Below, in pieces: positions 1 through 4,926 of a stretch of DNA of 6,918 nt (position 1 is the first letter of the stretch; every line of letters begins with the position of its first letter). A model generated the notes under the pieces. The model was not told the DNA's origin. It made no database searches and saw only the letters and a program-made list of their open reading frames with translations. Origin of the DNA: an uncultured Centipeda sp. (GTDB lineage Bacteria > Bacillota > Negativicutes > Selenomonadales > Selenomonadaceae). Made by a program: the position numbers and the translations under genes. The stretch spans positions 1-6,918 of the forward strand of contig CAJPQT010000035.1 in the NCBI GenBank assembly GCA_905372865.1, in the 5' to 3' direction.

Positions 1-2
1 GT

Positions 3-248
3 CTGAACTACGTCTCGCGCGGCACGATCATCGGCACCGGCCGCCGCGAACTCTCTGTGCCGTCCTCGGCGGTATTCGATCTCTTTGCCAGCTATCGGAC
101 GAAGATCGGGACGACGCCCGTTTCCGTACAGGCATCCGTCTACAACGTATTCAACCGCAGCTACTGGATTCTGCAGCCGGGACAGGGGAGCAAGCTCCTG
201 CTCTCGATGCCGCGGACGTTTATGCTCTCCGCGACGTTTGATCTCTGA
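3..248 (+). CDS. TonB-dependent outer-membrane receptor, C-terminal end (partial)
   Basis: Only the last ~81 codons are present; the reading frame is open to the left edge of the window, so the gene starts outside it. The residues form alternating hydrophobic/polar beta-strands with the familiar receptor-end pattern: a strand around SAVFDLFASYR, then VSVQASVYNVFNRSYW (the 'v.N.fd..Y' box seen near the end of TonB-dependent receptor barrels), then a final strand RTFMLSATFDL. Receptors of this family use TonB/ExbBD energy to bring siderophores, haem or cobalamin through the outer membrane. The terminal residue is Leu preceded by Phe-Asp, slightly off the usual terminal Phe. The FecBCD-like importer directly downstream on the same strand would take the substrate from the periplasm onward, which supports the assignment. 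The substrate is unknown because the plug and most of the barrel are missing. Confidence 0.82.
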   Translation: MNYVSRGTIIGTGRRELSVPSSAVFDLFASYRTKIGTTPVSVQASVYNVFNRSYWILQPGQGSKLLLSMPRTFMLSATFDL

Positions 249-327
249 CTGCACTGCGGATAGACATACAGGAGGGGCCGCTCCGGGACTTTTACAAGCC
301 TTTGGGGTGTGCCCCGTATTGTATTTA

Positions 328-336
328 TGCTATATT
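328..336 (+). promoter_or_regulatory. Putative extended -10 promoter for the ABC importer operon
   Basis: The 120-bp gap between the receptor stop (248) and the binding-protein start (370) contains TGCTATATT at 328-336. This is a TG-n extended -10 element with 5 of 6 matches to TATAAT. No good -35 lies 17 bp upstream, as is usual for extended -10 promoters. Transcription would start near 343, giving a leader of about 27 nt. I could not find a convincing Fur box in the gap. The operon could also be reached by read-through from the receptor gene. Confidence 0.4.
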
Positions 337-369
337 TCAGATGGAAGTTTTGGGAATAGGAGGATGATC

Positions 370-1434
370 ATGACACATCGTTTTTCGCTTGGCCTTCTTG
401 CGGTGCTGATGCTCCTTTGTGCCGTGCTTGCCGGCTGCGGACAGGAGCAGGCATCTGCGCCGAAGGAGGAGCGGGTCGTGACGGACACGACCGGCCGTGA
501 AGTGCATTTGCCGGGAGAGGTCAAGAGCATCGCCGTCGTGCCGATCCCGTGGGCATCTGTCGCCTTTGCGGTGGACGGCTCGGCGGACCGCATTGCGGGC
601 ATGCACCCGTCGGCGAAGGCGTCGTATGAGAAGTCCATGCTCAAGGTGCTTGCGCCGGGGATGGCGAATGCCGCAACAGACTTTGTCGGGCAGGACTTCT
701 CCATCCACATGGAGGAACTTGGCAAGCTGAACCCAAGTGCCATCATCGTATGGAACTATCAGGAGGATGAGATCGCGCAGCTCGAGAAGCTGAAGGTTCC
801 AACGATTGCGCTGAAGTACGGCACGCTGGAGGATGTCCAGAACGGCATTCGCGTCATCGGGCAGGTGTTCGGCAAGGAGCAGCGCGCCGAGGAGCTTGTG
901 CGCTTTCAGCAGGACATCATGGCGTATTTTGAGACGAAAAAGGCAGCACTTGAAGGCAAAGCAAAGCCGAAGGTGCTCTACCTGCGCGATCGCGATCTCA
1001 AGGTTGCGGCGGGCGGAACTGTCAACACGATGATGATCGAGACGGCGGGCGGCATGAATATCGCAAAGGAGCTGCAGGGGCAGTGGACGCCGGTGACGAT
1101 GGAGCAGATCGCCGCATGGGACCCGGATGTCGTTATTCTCAGCAATTTTGATCCGATTCAGCCGGCCGATCTCTTCGAGGATAAACTTGAGGGACAGAAT
1201 TGGAAGAACATCAAGGCAGTGCGTGAGGGACGTGTCTACAAGGCACCGATCGGTCTGTACCGCTGGGATGCGCCCTGCGTCGAGACGCCGCTGATGATCA
1301 AGTGGATTGCGCAGAAGCTGCATCCGGAGGTGTTCGACGATTACCGCCTGGCGAACGATCTGCGCAGCTTCTATGAGAAATTCTTCTCATACACGCTGAC
1401 GGATGCCGACCTCAAGATGATTCTGCACGAGTGA
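370..1434 (+). CDS. FecB/BtuF-type substrate-binding lipoprotein of an iron-complex/corrinoid ABC importer
   Basis: This 354-residue protein should capture an iron chelate, haem or corrinoid in the periplasm and deliver it to the permease encoded next. I chose ATG 370 because AGGAGG at 358-363 is 6 nt upstream; the in-frame ATG at 364 directly abuts the SD and is unlikely. The N-terminus is a lipoprotein signal: basic start, hydrophobic core, and lipobox L-A-G-C with the lipidated Cys at residue 23. After a short linker comes DTTGREVHLP (about 39-48), the usual opening of Peripla_BP_2 (TroA-like class III) proteins. Two lobes follow, including MEELGKLNPSAIIVWN and later WDPDVVILSNFD, with a long helix in the middle (EELVRFQQDIMAYFETKKAALEG). 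The end, LYRWDAPCVETPLMIKWIAQKLHPE, is typical of the iron-complex subgroup. The length is normal for the family. The frame is open upstream to position 85, but that stretch has no signal sequence or SD and looks non-coding. Confidence 0.9.
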   Translation: MTHRFSLGLLAVLMLLCAVLAGCGQEQASAPKEERVVTDTTGREVHLPGEVKSIAVVPIPWASVAFAVDGSADRIAGMHPSAKASYEKSMLKVLAPGMANAATDFVGQDFSIHMEELGKLNPSAIIVWNYQEDEIAQLEKLKVPTIALKYGTLEDVQNGIRVIGQVFGKEQRAEELVRFQQDIMAYFETKKAALEGKAKPKVLYLRDRDLKVAAGGTVNTMMIETAGGMNIAKELQGQWTPVTMEQIAAWDPDVVILSNFDPIQPADLFEDKLEGQNWKNIKAVREGRVYKAPIGLYRWDAPCVETPLMIKWIAQKLHPEVFDDYRLANDLRSFYEKFFSYTLTDADLKMILHE

Positions 1435-1442
1435 GCTGCCCT

Positions 1443-2456
1443 ATGAAACAAAGCAATGCAGCTCTCTGGACGATCATGATGGTACTACTCATTGCGGTCT
1501 TTTTCCTCTCGCTCGTAGCGGGGCGCTTTGCGATCGCGCCCGGCGAAGTCTGTGACATTCTCATGCGCGCGGCCGGAGGCAATGCGGGGACGGATATGGC
1601 GTCGACCGTCGTTCTGGAGCTTCGCCTGCCGCGGACGCTCCTCGCCATGCTCGTCGGCGCGGGACTTTCGCTCTCGGGTGCAGTCTACCAGGGCATTTTC
1701 CGCAATCCGCTCGTCAGCCCCGATGTGCTCGGCGTCTCGAGCGGTGCAGGGTTCGGTGCCGTGCTCGGCATCCTCCTCTGGGGGACGGGCACGGGGACCT
1801 CGGCCATCGCCTTCGTCTGCGGCATGGCGAGTGTCGGGCTCGCGTACTACTTCTCGCGCAGCCGCGGCTCCGTCTCGATGATGTCGCTCGTGCTCTCGGG
1901 CATCATCATCTCGTCGATCTTCTCCGCGCTCATCTCGCTGGTGAAATACACCGCTGACCCCTACGACAAGCTGCCCGCCATTACATACTGGCTGATGGGC
2001 AGCCTTGGCAAGGCGGACTTTGATAAAATCCAGATCATCGGACTCCCCATGATTGCCGCAGGGGCGCTCCTGATCGCGATCCGCTGGCGCATCAACATCC
2101 TCTCGCTCGGTGAGGAGGAGGCGCGCAGCCTCGGGGTGAATCCCGCGCGCATCCGCAACATTGCCATTGTCGCGGCGACGATCCTCACGGCCCTCTCGGT
2201 GACGGCCTGCGGCATTGTCGGATGGGTCGGGCTCGTCATTCCGCACATGTGCCGCCGCATGGTCGGCGTCGATCATGCGCGGCTCCTGCCCGCGGCATGC
2301 TTCACGGGGGCGATCTTCCTCGCGCTCGTCGATATCTGCGCACGGAATCTCCTCGCAGCGGAGCTGCCGATCGGCATTCTCACGGCACTCCTCGGTGCGC
2401 CGTTCTTTGCCTTCCTGCTGAAGCGTACGCGGGAGAAACAGGGGGACTGGTCATGA
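1443..2456 (+). CDS. FecCD-family ABC importer permease
   Basis: This is the polytopic inner-membrane subunit (337 residues from ATG 1443) that forms the translocation path as a homodimer. The sequence is hydrophobic throughout, consistent with the ~10 helices of the BtuC/FecCD family. Hallmarks are RLPRTLLA at 61-68, GAGLSLSGAVYQGIFRNPL at 72-90 followed by SPDVLGVSSGAG, an internal YWLMGSLG, the EEARSLGV coupling-helix region that contacts the ATPase, and the conserved C-terminal GIVGWVGLVIPH and GILTALLGAPFFAFLLKR. The start is uncertain. GTG at 1431 overlaps the previous stop (GTGA) and would add four residues, while ATG 1443 lies 8 nt after that stop. Neither has a strong SD, so translational coupling to the binding protein is likely. 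The 3' end overlaps the ATPase start as ATGA (2453-2456). Confidence 0.92.
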   Translation: MKQSNAALWTIMMVLLIAVFFLSLVAGRFAIAPGEVCDILMRAAGGNAGTDMASTVVLELRLPRTLLAMLVGAGLSLSGAVYQGIFRNPLVSPDVLGVSSGAGFGAVLGILLWGTGTGTSAIAFVCGMASVGLAYYFSRSRGSVSMMSLVLSGIIISSIFSALISLVKYTADPYDKLPAITYWLMGSLGKADFDKIQIIGLPMIAAGALLIAIRWRINILSLGEEEARSLGVNPARIRNIAIVAATILTALSVTACGIVGWVGLVIPHMCRRMVGVDHARLLPAACFTGAIFLALVDICARNLLAAELPIGILTALLGAPFFAFLLKRTREKQGDWS

Positions 2457-3220
2457 TTGCGGTGAAGCATGCCGCCTTTTCCTACGACGGCAGAAACGAA
2501 CTGTTCTCTGATCTCTCGTTCTCCCTCTCGGCGGGCGAGGTCCTCACCATCCTCGGGCGCAACGGCATCGGCAAGACCACGTTCCTGCGCTGCCTGCTCG
2601 GCATCCTGCCGTGGACGCGCGGGGAGTGCCTGGTGGACGGGCAGCGGCCCGATCCCGCTGTGGTCAGCGATGTGATCGGCTACGTGCCGCAGAGCCATGC
2701 GCCCGCCTTTCCCTACACTGTCTTTGAGATGGTCATGATGGGGCGCGCGCGGCGCATCGGCCTCTTTCGGACACCTGCGGCGGCAGACCGCGCGCGTGTT
2801 GCGGAGCTGCTCGATCTGGTCGGCATTCTGCCGCTCGCGGACCGTGCGGCGACCGAGCTGAGCGGCGGACAGCTGCAGATGGTCTACATTGCCCGCGCAC
2901 TCGCGGTCGAGCCGAAGCTGATGATCCTCGATGAGCCGGAGGCACATCTGGACTTTCATAACCAGATGATTGTTCTGCGCCTGCTGAAGAAGCTGTCAAC
3001 AGAGCAGAACATGACCATTGTCATGAACACGCACTCGCCCGAGAATGCACTCAAGATCTCGGACAAGAGTCTGCTCATGCGGCGCGGGGAACAGCTCTTT
3101 GGGCCGACAGAAAGCCTGCTCATCGAGGAGAACCTTCGTCGGTTCTATGACATCGACTGCCGCATCACAGAGACCCGTATCGGGGATACGGTGCATCGGG
3201 GGCTGCTGACGCTGCTGTGA
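2453..3220 (+). CDS. FecE/BtuD-type ABC importer ATPase
   Basis: This is the 255-residue cytoplasmic ATPase that powers the importer. All ABC landmarks are visible: Walker A GRNGIGKTT (35-43), Q-loop Gln80 in YVPQ, signature LSGGQLQ (136-142), Walker B LMILDEPEAHLD (156-167) with catalytic Glu161, and the H-loop His194 in NTHSPENAL. The length is usual for the FecE family. The ATG overlaps the permease stop (ATGA) and a G-rich SD-like run at 2440-2446 precedes it, so the two proteins are probably translated in a coupled way. Two positions differ from the common family form: DEPE instead of DEPT after Walker B, and His-Ser instead of His-Asp in the H-loop. The essential Lys, Glu, Gln and His are all present, so the enzyme should be active. 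It is the last gene of the operon, with a hairpin terminator 44 bp downstream of its stop. Confidence 0.93.
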   Translation: MIAVKHAAFSYDGRNELFSDLSFSLSAGEVLTILGRNGIGKTTFLRCLLGILPWTRGECLVDGQRPDPAVVSDVIGYVPQSHAPAFPYTVFEMVMMGRARRIGLFRTPAAADRARVAELLDLVGILPLADRAATELSGGQLQMVYIARALAVEPKLMILDEPEAHLDFHNQMIVLRLLKKLSTEQNMTIVMNTHSPENALKISDKSLLMRRGEQLFGPTESLLIEENLRRFYDIDCRITETRIGDTVHRGLLTLL

Positions 3221-3263
3221 CGGCTTGACTGAGATACGGAACATCTTCACAATATACGCTAAA

Positions 3264-3304
3264 AAGGGCCTGCACACGTTCGGATGTGTGCAGGCCCTTC
3301 GTTT
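3264..3304 (+). terminator. Intrinsic terminator after the ABC importer operon (possibly bidirectional)
   Basis: A perfect 14-bp inverted repeat, AAGGGCCTGCACAC (3264-3277) with its complement at 3286-3299, can extend by two further pairs to leave a 4-nt loop. On the plus strand the tail is only CGTTT. On the minus strand the stem is followed by five Ts (complement of 3261-3265), so the element may stop transcription from both sides. Confidence 0.8.
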
Positions 3305-3324
3305 GGACGAAGGCTTGACGCAGG

Positions 3325-3333
3325 TGGTATGCT
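3325..3333 (+). promoter_or_regulatory. Putative extended -10 promoter for the flavin reductase gene
   Basis: TGGTATGCT at 3325-3333 fits a TG-n extended -10 with 4 of 6 core matches, about 20 bp after the preceding terminator hairpin. A weak TTGGAC lies at 3303-3308 at a long 19-bp spacing. It would give a leader of about 27 nt. The main argument is position: the gene needs its own promoter downstream of a strong terminator. Confidence 0.33.
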
Positions 3334-3366
3334 GAAAACAGATCCATTGACGGAAAGGAGCATACG

Positions 3367-3957
3367 ATGCATCAGAGAATTGAGCGATTTGGATTTTACT
3401 ACGGGTTTCCCGTGTTTTTCATGACAACGAAGGACCGCGCGACCGGCGCGGACGATCTGACGCCGCTGTCCTCATCCTGGACGCTTGGCAATACGATGGT
3501 GATCGGCATCGGCCAGGGGAATAAAGGCTTTCAAAATCTGGAAGAGGGTGCAGAGGCGACGTTCAGTGTGCCGGACGGCACGCTCTATGAACAGCTGAAA
3601 CGCATAGAAAAAACGACGGGCCTCAAAGAGCCCGTCGGTGTGAAAAAAGAACTTGGCTATACCTATTGCCCGGATAAATTCGCCGCTGCCGGCCTCACGA
3701 GGCTGCCCGGCGAGACGGTGCGGACGGTGCGTGTCGCGGAGTGTCCCATCCATATCGAGACCGTCGTGGAGAGCATCACGCCCAAGGATTGGTTCGCCGT
3801 TGTTGTCTGCCGGATCACGGCGATCTTTGTCTCGGACGAACTGCTGCGCGACGGGCGAATCGACACGGCGAAGTGGCACCCGCTCATCTACAAATTCAAA
3901 GAATATACGACGACGGGTGAGCGGATCGGACTGAATTTCGGGTTCAGCGAGCACTGA
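3367..3957 (+). CDS. Flavin reductase / flavoredoxin family protein
   Basis: This 196-residue cytoplasmic protein has the features of the flavin-reductase-like split-barrel fold (FMN-binding). It starts MHQRIERFGFYYGFPVFFMTT, continues with PLSSSWTLGNTMVIGIGQGNKGFQNLEEG, the FMN-contact region of the family, and then EATFSVPDG. A conserved central section with ECPIHIETVVESI and a C-terminal HPLIYKF...YTTTGERIG complete it. Members hold FMN and pass electrons in NAD(P)H-linked or ferredoxin-like reactions; the physiological partner here is unknown. AAGGAG at 3355-3360 lies 6 nt before ATG 3367, so the start is well supported. The gene has its own transcription unit after the importer terminator and faces the minus-strand acetyltransferase, with only 2 bp between stop codons. 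A role in iron release next to an iron-complex importer is possible but is inference from position. An antisense terminator lies inside the coding region at 3608-3637. Confidence 0.85.
   Translation: MHQRIERFGFYYGFPVFFMTTKDRATGADDLTPLSSSWTLGNTMVIGIGQGNKGFQNLEEGAEATFSVPDGTLYEQLKRIEKTTGLKEPVGVKKELGYTYCPDKFAAAGLTRLPGETVRTVRVAECPIHIETVVESITPKDWFAVVVCRITAIFVSDELLRDGRIDTAKWHPLIYKFKEYTTTGERIGLNFGFSEH
3608..3637 (-). terminator. Antisense intrinsic terminator inside the flavin reductase gene
   Basis: Read on the minus strand, a perfect 8-bp GC-rich stem, CGACGGGC paired with GCCCGTCG (3637-3630 and 3621-3614), has an 8-nt loop and is followed at once by six Ts (3613-3608). This is a textbook intrinsic terminator and the only good one I find downstream of the yefM-yoeB-acetyltransferase genes. 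It lies 323 bp beyond the acetyltransferase stop codon, within the oppositely oriented flavin reductase coding region. Confidence 0.65.
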
Positions 3958-3959
3958 GA

Positions 3960-4229
3960 TTACAGTACGTCGCGGTACTCCTCTTTGCCCGTCATCATCT
4001 TCTCTGCATAGGAGCAGACGGGGACGATCTTCTTCCCCGTACGGCGCGCCTCGGCGATGATCTCCTCGATGAGCCGGCGGGCGATGCCCTGTCCTCCGTA
4101 GGCGGGATCGACCTCTGTGTGGGTGATGACCCAGCGTCCGTCCGCATCCTCGAACTCCGCGATGCCGACGCGGTTCTCTTTGTCATACGCCGCGCTGCGG
4201 CCGTGTTCGACTTCGTATCGAATCTGCAT
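3960..4229 (-). CDS. Small GNAT-like N-acetyltransferase (YjdJ/Acetyltransf_CG type)
   Basis: This 89-residue protein matches the short GCN5-related acetyltransferase family (PF14542-like), which contains only the core acetyl-CoA-binding half of the GNAT fold. Visible features are the strand WVITHTEVDPAY (33-44), the acetyl-CoA pyrophosphate loop YGGQGIARRL (44-53), a helix EEIIAEARRTGKK, and a final KIVPVCSYAEKMM with the conserved Cys72 and Tyr74. It presumably acetylates an amine or protein, or is a minimal acetyl-CoA-binding module; the substrate is unknown. AGGAGG (minus strand, 4242-4237) lies 7 nt before ATG 4229, which fixes the start. The gene follows the YoeB-like toxin stop by 17 nt and its SD sits in that gap, so it is the third gene of the toxin-antitoxin transcript. 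Its leader and first 15 codons have a divergent copy at 6808-6885. Confidence 0.85.
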   Translation of the reverse strand: MQIRYEVEHGRSAAYDKENRVGIAEFEDADGRWVITHTEVDPAYGGQGIARRLIEEIIAEARRTGKKIVPVCSYAEKMMTGKEEYRDVL

Positions 4230-4246
4230 GGTGATTCCTCCTTTGT

Positions 4247-4543
4247 CTATTCGTAATGCGTCCACATCCGTTTGACGAGAATGATGCCATCGTAGAGCTC
4301 TCCTGTCGGTGCAGCATAGGCCTCGATGTTTTCCAGCACAGCATATACCAGTCGATGTTGGATGTTGATGCGCCGCGAAAGATTCCCGCTCAGATTGCCA
4401 ACGAGTTTTTCGTAGGGCGGCGGGTTCTGGAATGGGTTGTCCTGCATGAGATTCAGCAGGGCCTTTGCCTTTGTCTCAAGTCCCGTAGCTTTGAGGTGCG
4501 GCTTATCTTTTTCTGCCTGTTTGCTGAACTTAATGAGGTACAT
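4247..4543 (-). CDS. yoeB: Txe/YoeB-family mRNA interferase toxin
   Basis: The 98-residue protein has the RelE-fold YoeB signature: YEKL at 44-47 with the acid equivalent to E. coli Glu46, then SGNLSRRINIQHRLVYAV, where Arg64 corresponds to catalytic Arg65, and the ending KRMWTHYE, where His96 and Tyr97 correspond to His83 and Tyr84. These enzymes bind the ribosomal A site and cut mRNA when freed from YefM. ATG 4543 overlaps the antitoxin stop (TGATG) and has GAGG 7 nt upstream; the GTG codons at 4549 and 4546 are too close to that SD. The protein is ~13 residues longer than E. coli YoeB (84 residues). The extra length is an insertion (about 72-86, EAYAAPTGELYDG) before the last strand. All catalytic positions remain, so it is probably active. 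Confidence 0.92.
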   Translation of the reverse strand: MYLIKFSKQAEKDKPHLKATGLETKAKALLNLMQDNPFQNPPPYEKLVGNLSGNLSRRINIQHRLVYAVLENIEAYAAPTGELYDGIILVKRMWTHYE

Positions 4544-4797
4544 CACCACGCCTCGTCCGGGTCATACGTCGCACAGGCATCGAGCGGCTCGTGGTCAGCG
4601 GCGAGAATGCTCGCGGTCATGCCGGGGATGGCGTTCAGATAGAGCGTTTCCTGTACAGCGTTCCAGTCCTCCTCGGAGAGCAGAACCGCGTTCTTACCGC
4701 GTGTGTTTGTGATGATGACAGGGCTGCGGTTCTCGTTTACCTCTGTGATGAGCTGATAGAGATTCCGGCGTGCCGCAGTGGCGTTGATCGCAGTCAT
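4543..4797 (-). CDS. yefM: YefM/Phd-family antitoxin
   Basis: This 84-residue protein is the partner of the YoeB-like toxin. The N-terminal part (about 1-55) is the Phd/YefM DNA-binding and dimerisation domain: MTAINATAARRNLYQLITEV, then SPVIITNTRGKNAVLLSEEDWNAVQETLYL. The acidic C-terminal tail (about 56-84) would wrap around and neutralise the toxin. The family represses its own promoter, usually as a complex with the toxin. The start is ATG 4797, with AGGAGG (4810-4805, minus strand) 7 nt upstream. The frame is open further upstream, but that stretch runs through the promoter and porin terminator and is not coding. Antitoxin stop and toxin start overlap as TGATG, typical of translational coupling. 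Confidence 0.92.
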   Translation of the reverse strand: MTAINATAARRNLYQLITEVNENRSPVIITNTRGKNAVLLSEEDWNAVQETLYLNAIPGMTASILAADHEPLDACATYDPDEAW

Positions 4798-4822
4798 ATA
4801 CGCTCCTCCTTTCCATGCGTTC

Positions 4823-4851
4823 ATTATATCGTACGCTTTTGCGTGCGTCAA
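4823..4851 (-). promoter_or_regulatory. Promoter of the yefM-yoeB-acetyltransferase operon
   Basis: On the minus strand a -35 TTGACG (4851-4846) and a perfect -10 TATAAT (4828-4823) are separated by 17 bp. Transcription should start near 4816, leaving a leader of about 19 nt before the antitoxin ATG. The spacer holds a small inverted repeat (ACGC-AAAA-GCGT). TGTACA, the core hexamer of YefM-YoeB operators described in E. coli, occurs at 4863-4868, just upstream of the -35. Confidence 0.8.
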
Positions 4852-4867
4852 CGATATGTATGTGTAC

Positions 4868-4897
4868 AAAAATACCGCAGACCGAAATCTGCGGTAT
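4868..4897 (-). terminator. Intrinsic terminator of the OmpM-type porin gene
   Basis: A perfect 10-bp stem (ATACCGCAGA with its complement, 4872-4881 and 4888-4897) with a 6-nt loop is followed on the minus strand by five Ts (complement of 4868-4872). It starts 22 bp after the porin stop codon and ends 17 bp before the toxin-antitoxin -35 box, so it insulates the two units. Confidence 0.85.
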
Positions 4898-4926
4898 CTG
4901 TGTGTGAAAACAGGGGAATCAGAAGA
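4880..4926 (+). repeat. 47-bp direct repeat, copy 1 (porin stop/terminator region)
   Basis: Positions 4880-4926 are identical to 6445-6491, in the same orientation 1565 bp away. The repeat spans the inner part of the terminator hairpin, the 3' untranslated segment and the last codons of the porin. Weaker similarity continues into both coding regions. Confidence 0.9.

Noticed and set aside
271..293. Possible terminator after the TonB receptor (GGAG...CTCC then TTTT)
   Set aside because: The stem is only 4 bp and is separated from the T-run by five bases. It is too weak to call.
85..369. Extended 449-codon reading of the binding protein from 85
   Set aside because: The first 95 codons overlap the TonB receptor end in another frame, are rich in Arg and Cys and lack an SD. 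A clear SD plus lipoprotein signal starts at 370.
249..369. Fur box or cobalamin riboswitch before the importer
   Set aside because: I searched the gap by eye and found no Fur-like inverted repeat. At 121 bp it is too short for a full cobalamin riboswitch.
1485..2276. Long minus-strand frames opposite the permease and ATPase
   Set aside because: They are composition-driven shadows of the GC-rich codons of well-identified ABC genes, rich in Arg, Asp and His, with no domain signature.
3315..3343. TTGACG at 3315 as a -35 for the flavin reductase gene
   Set aside because: The hexamer 17 bp downstream (ACAGAT) matches the -10 consensus at only two positions. The extended -10 at 3325 is a better candidate.
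4018..4040. Plus-strand hairpin (ACGGGGA with TCCCCGT) as a terminator for the flavin reductase gene
   Set aside because: The stem is 7 bp but no T-tract follows. It lies inside the acetyltransferase coding region and probably has no termination role.
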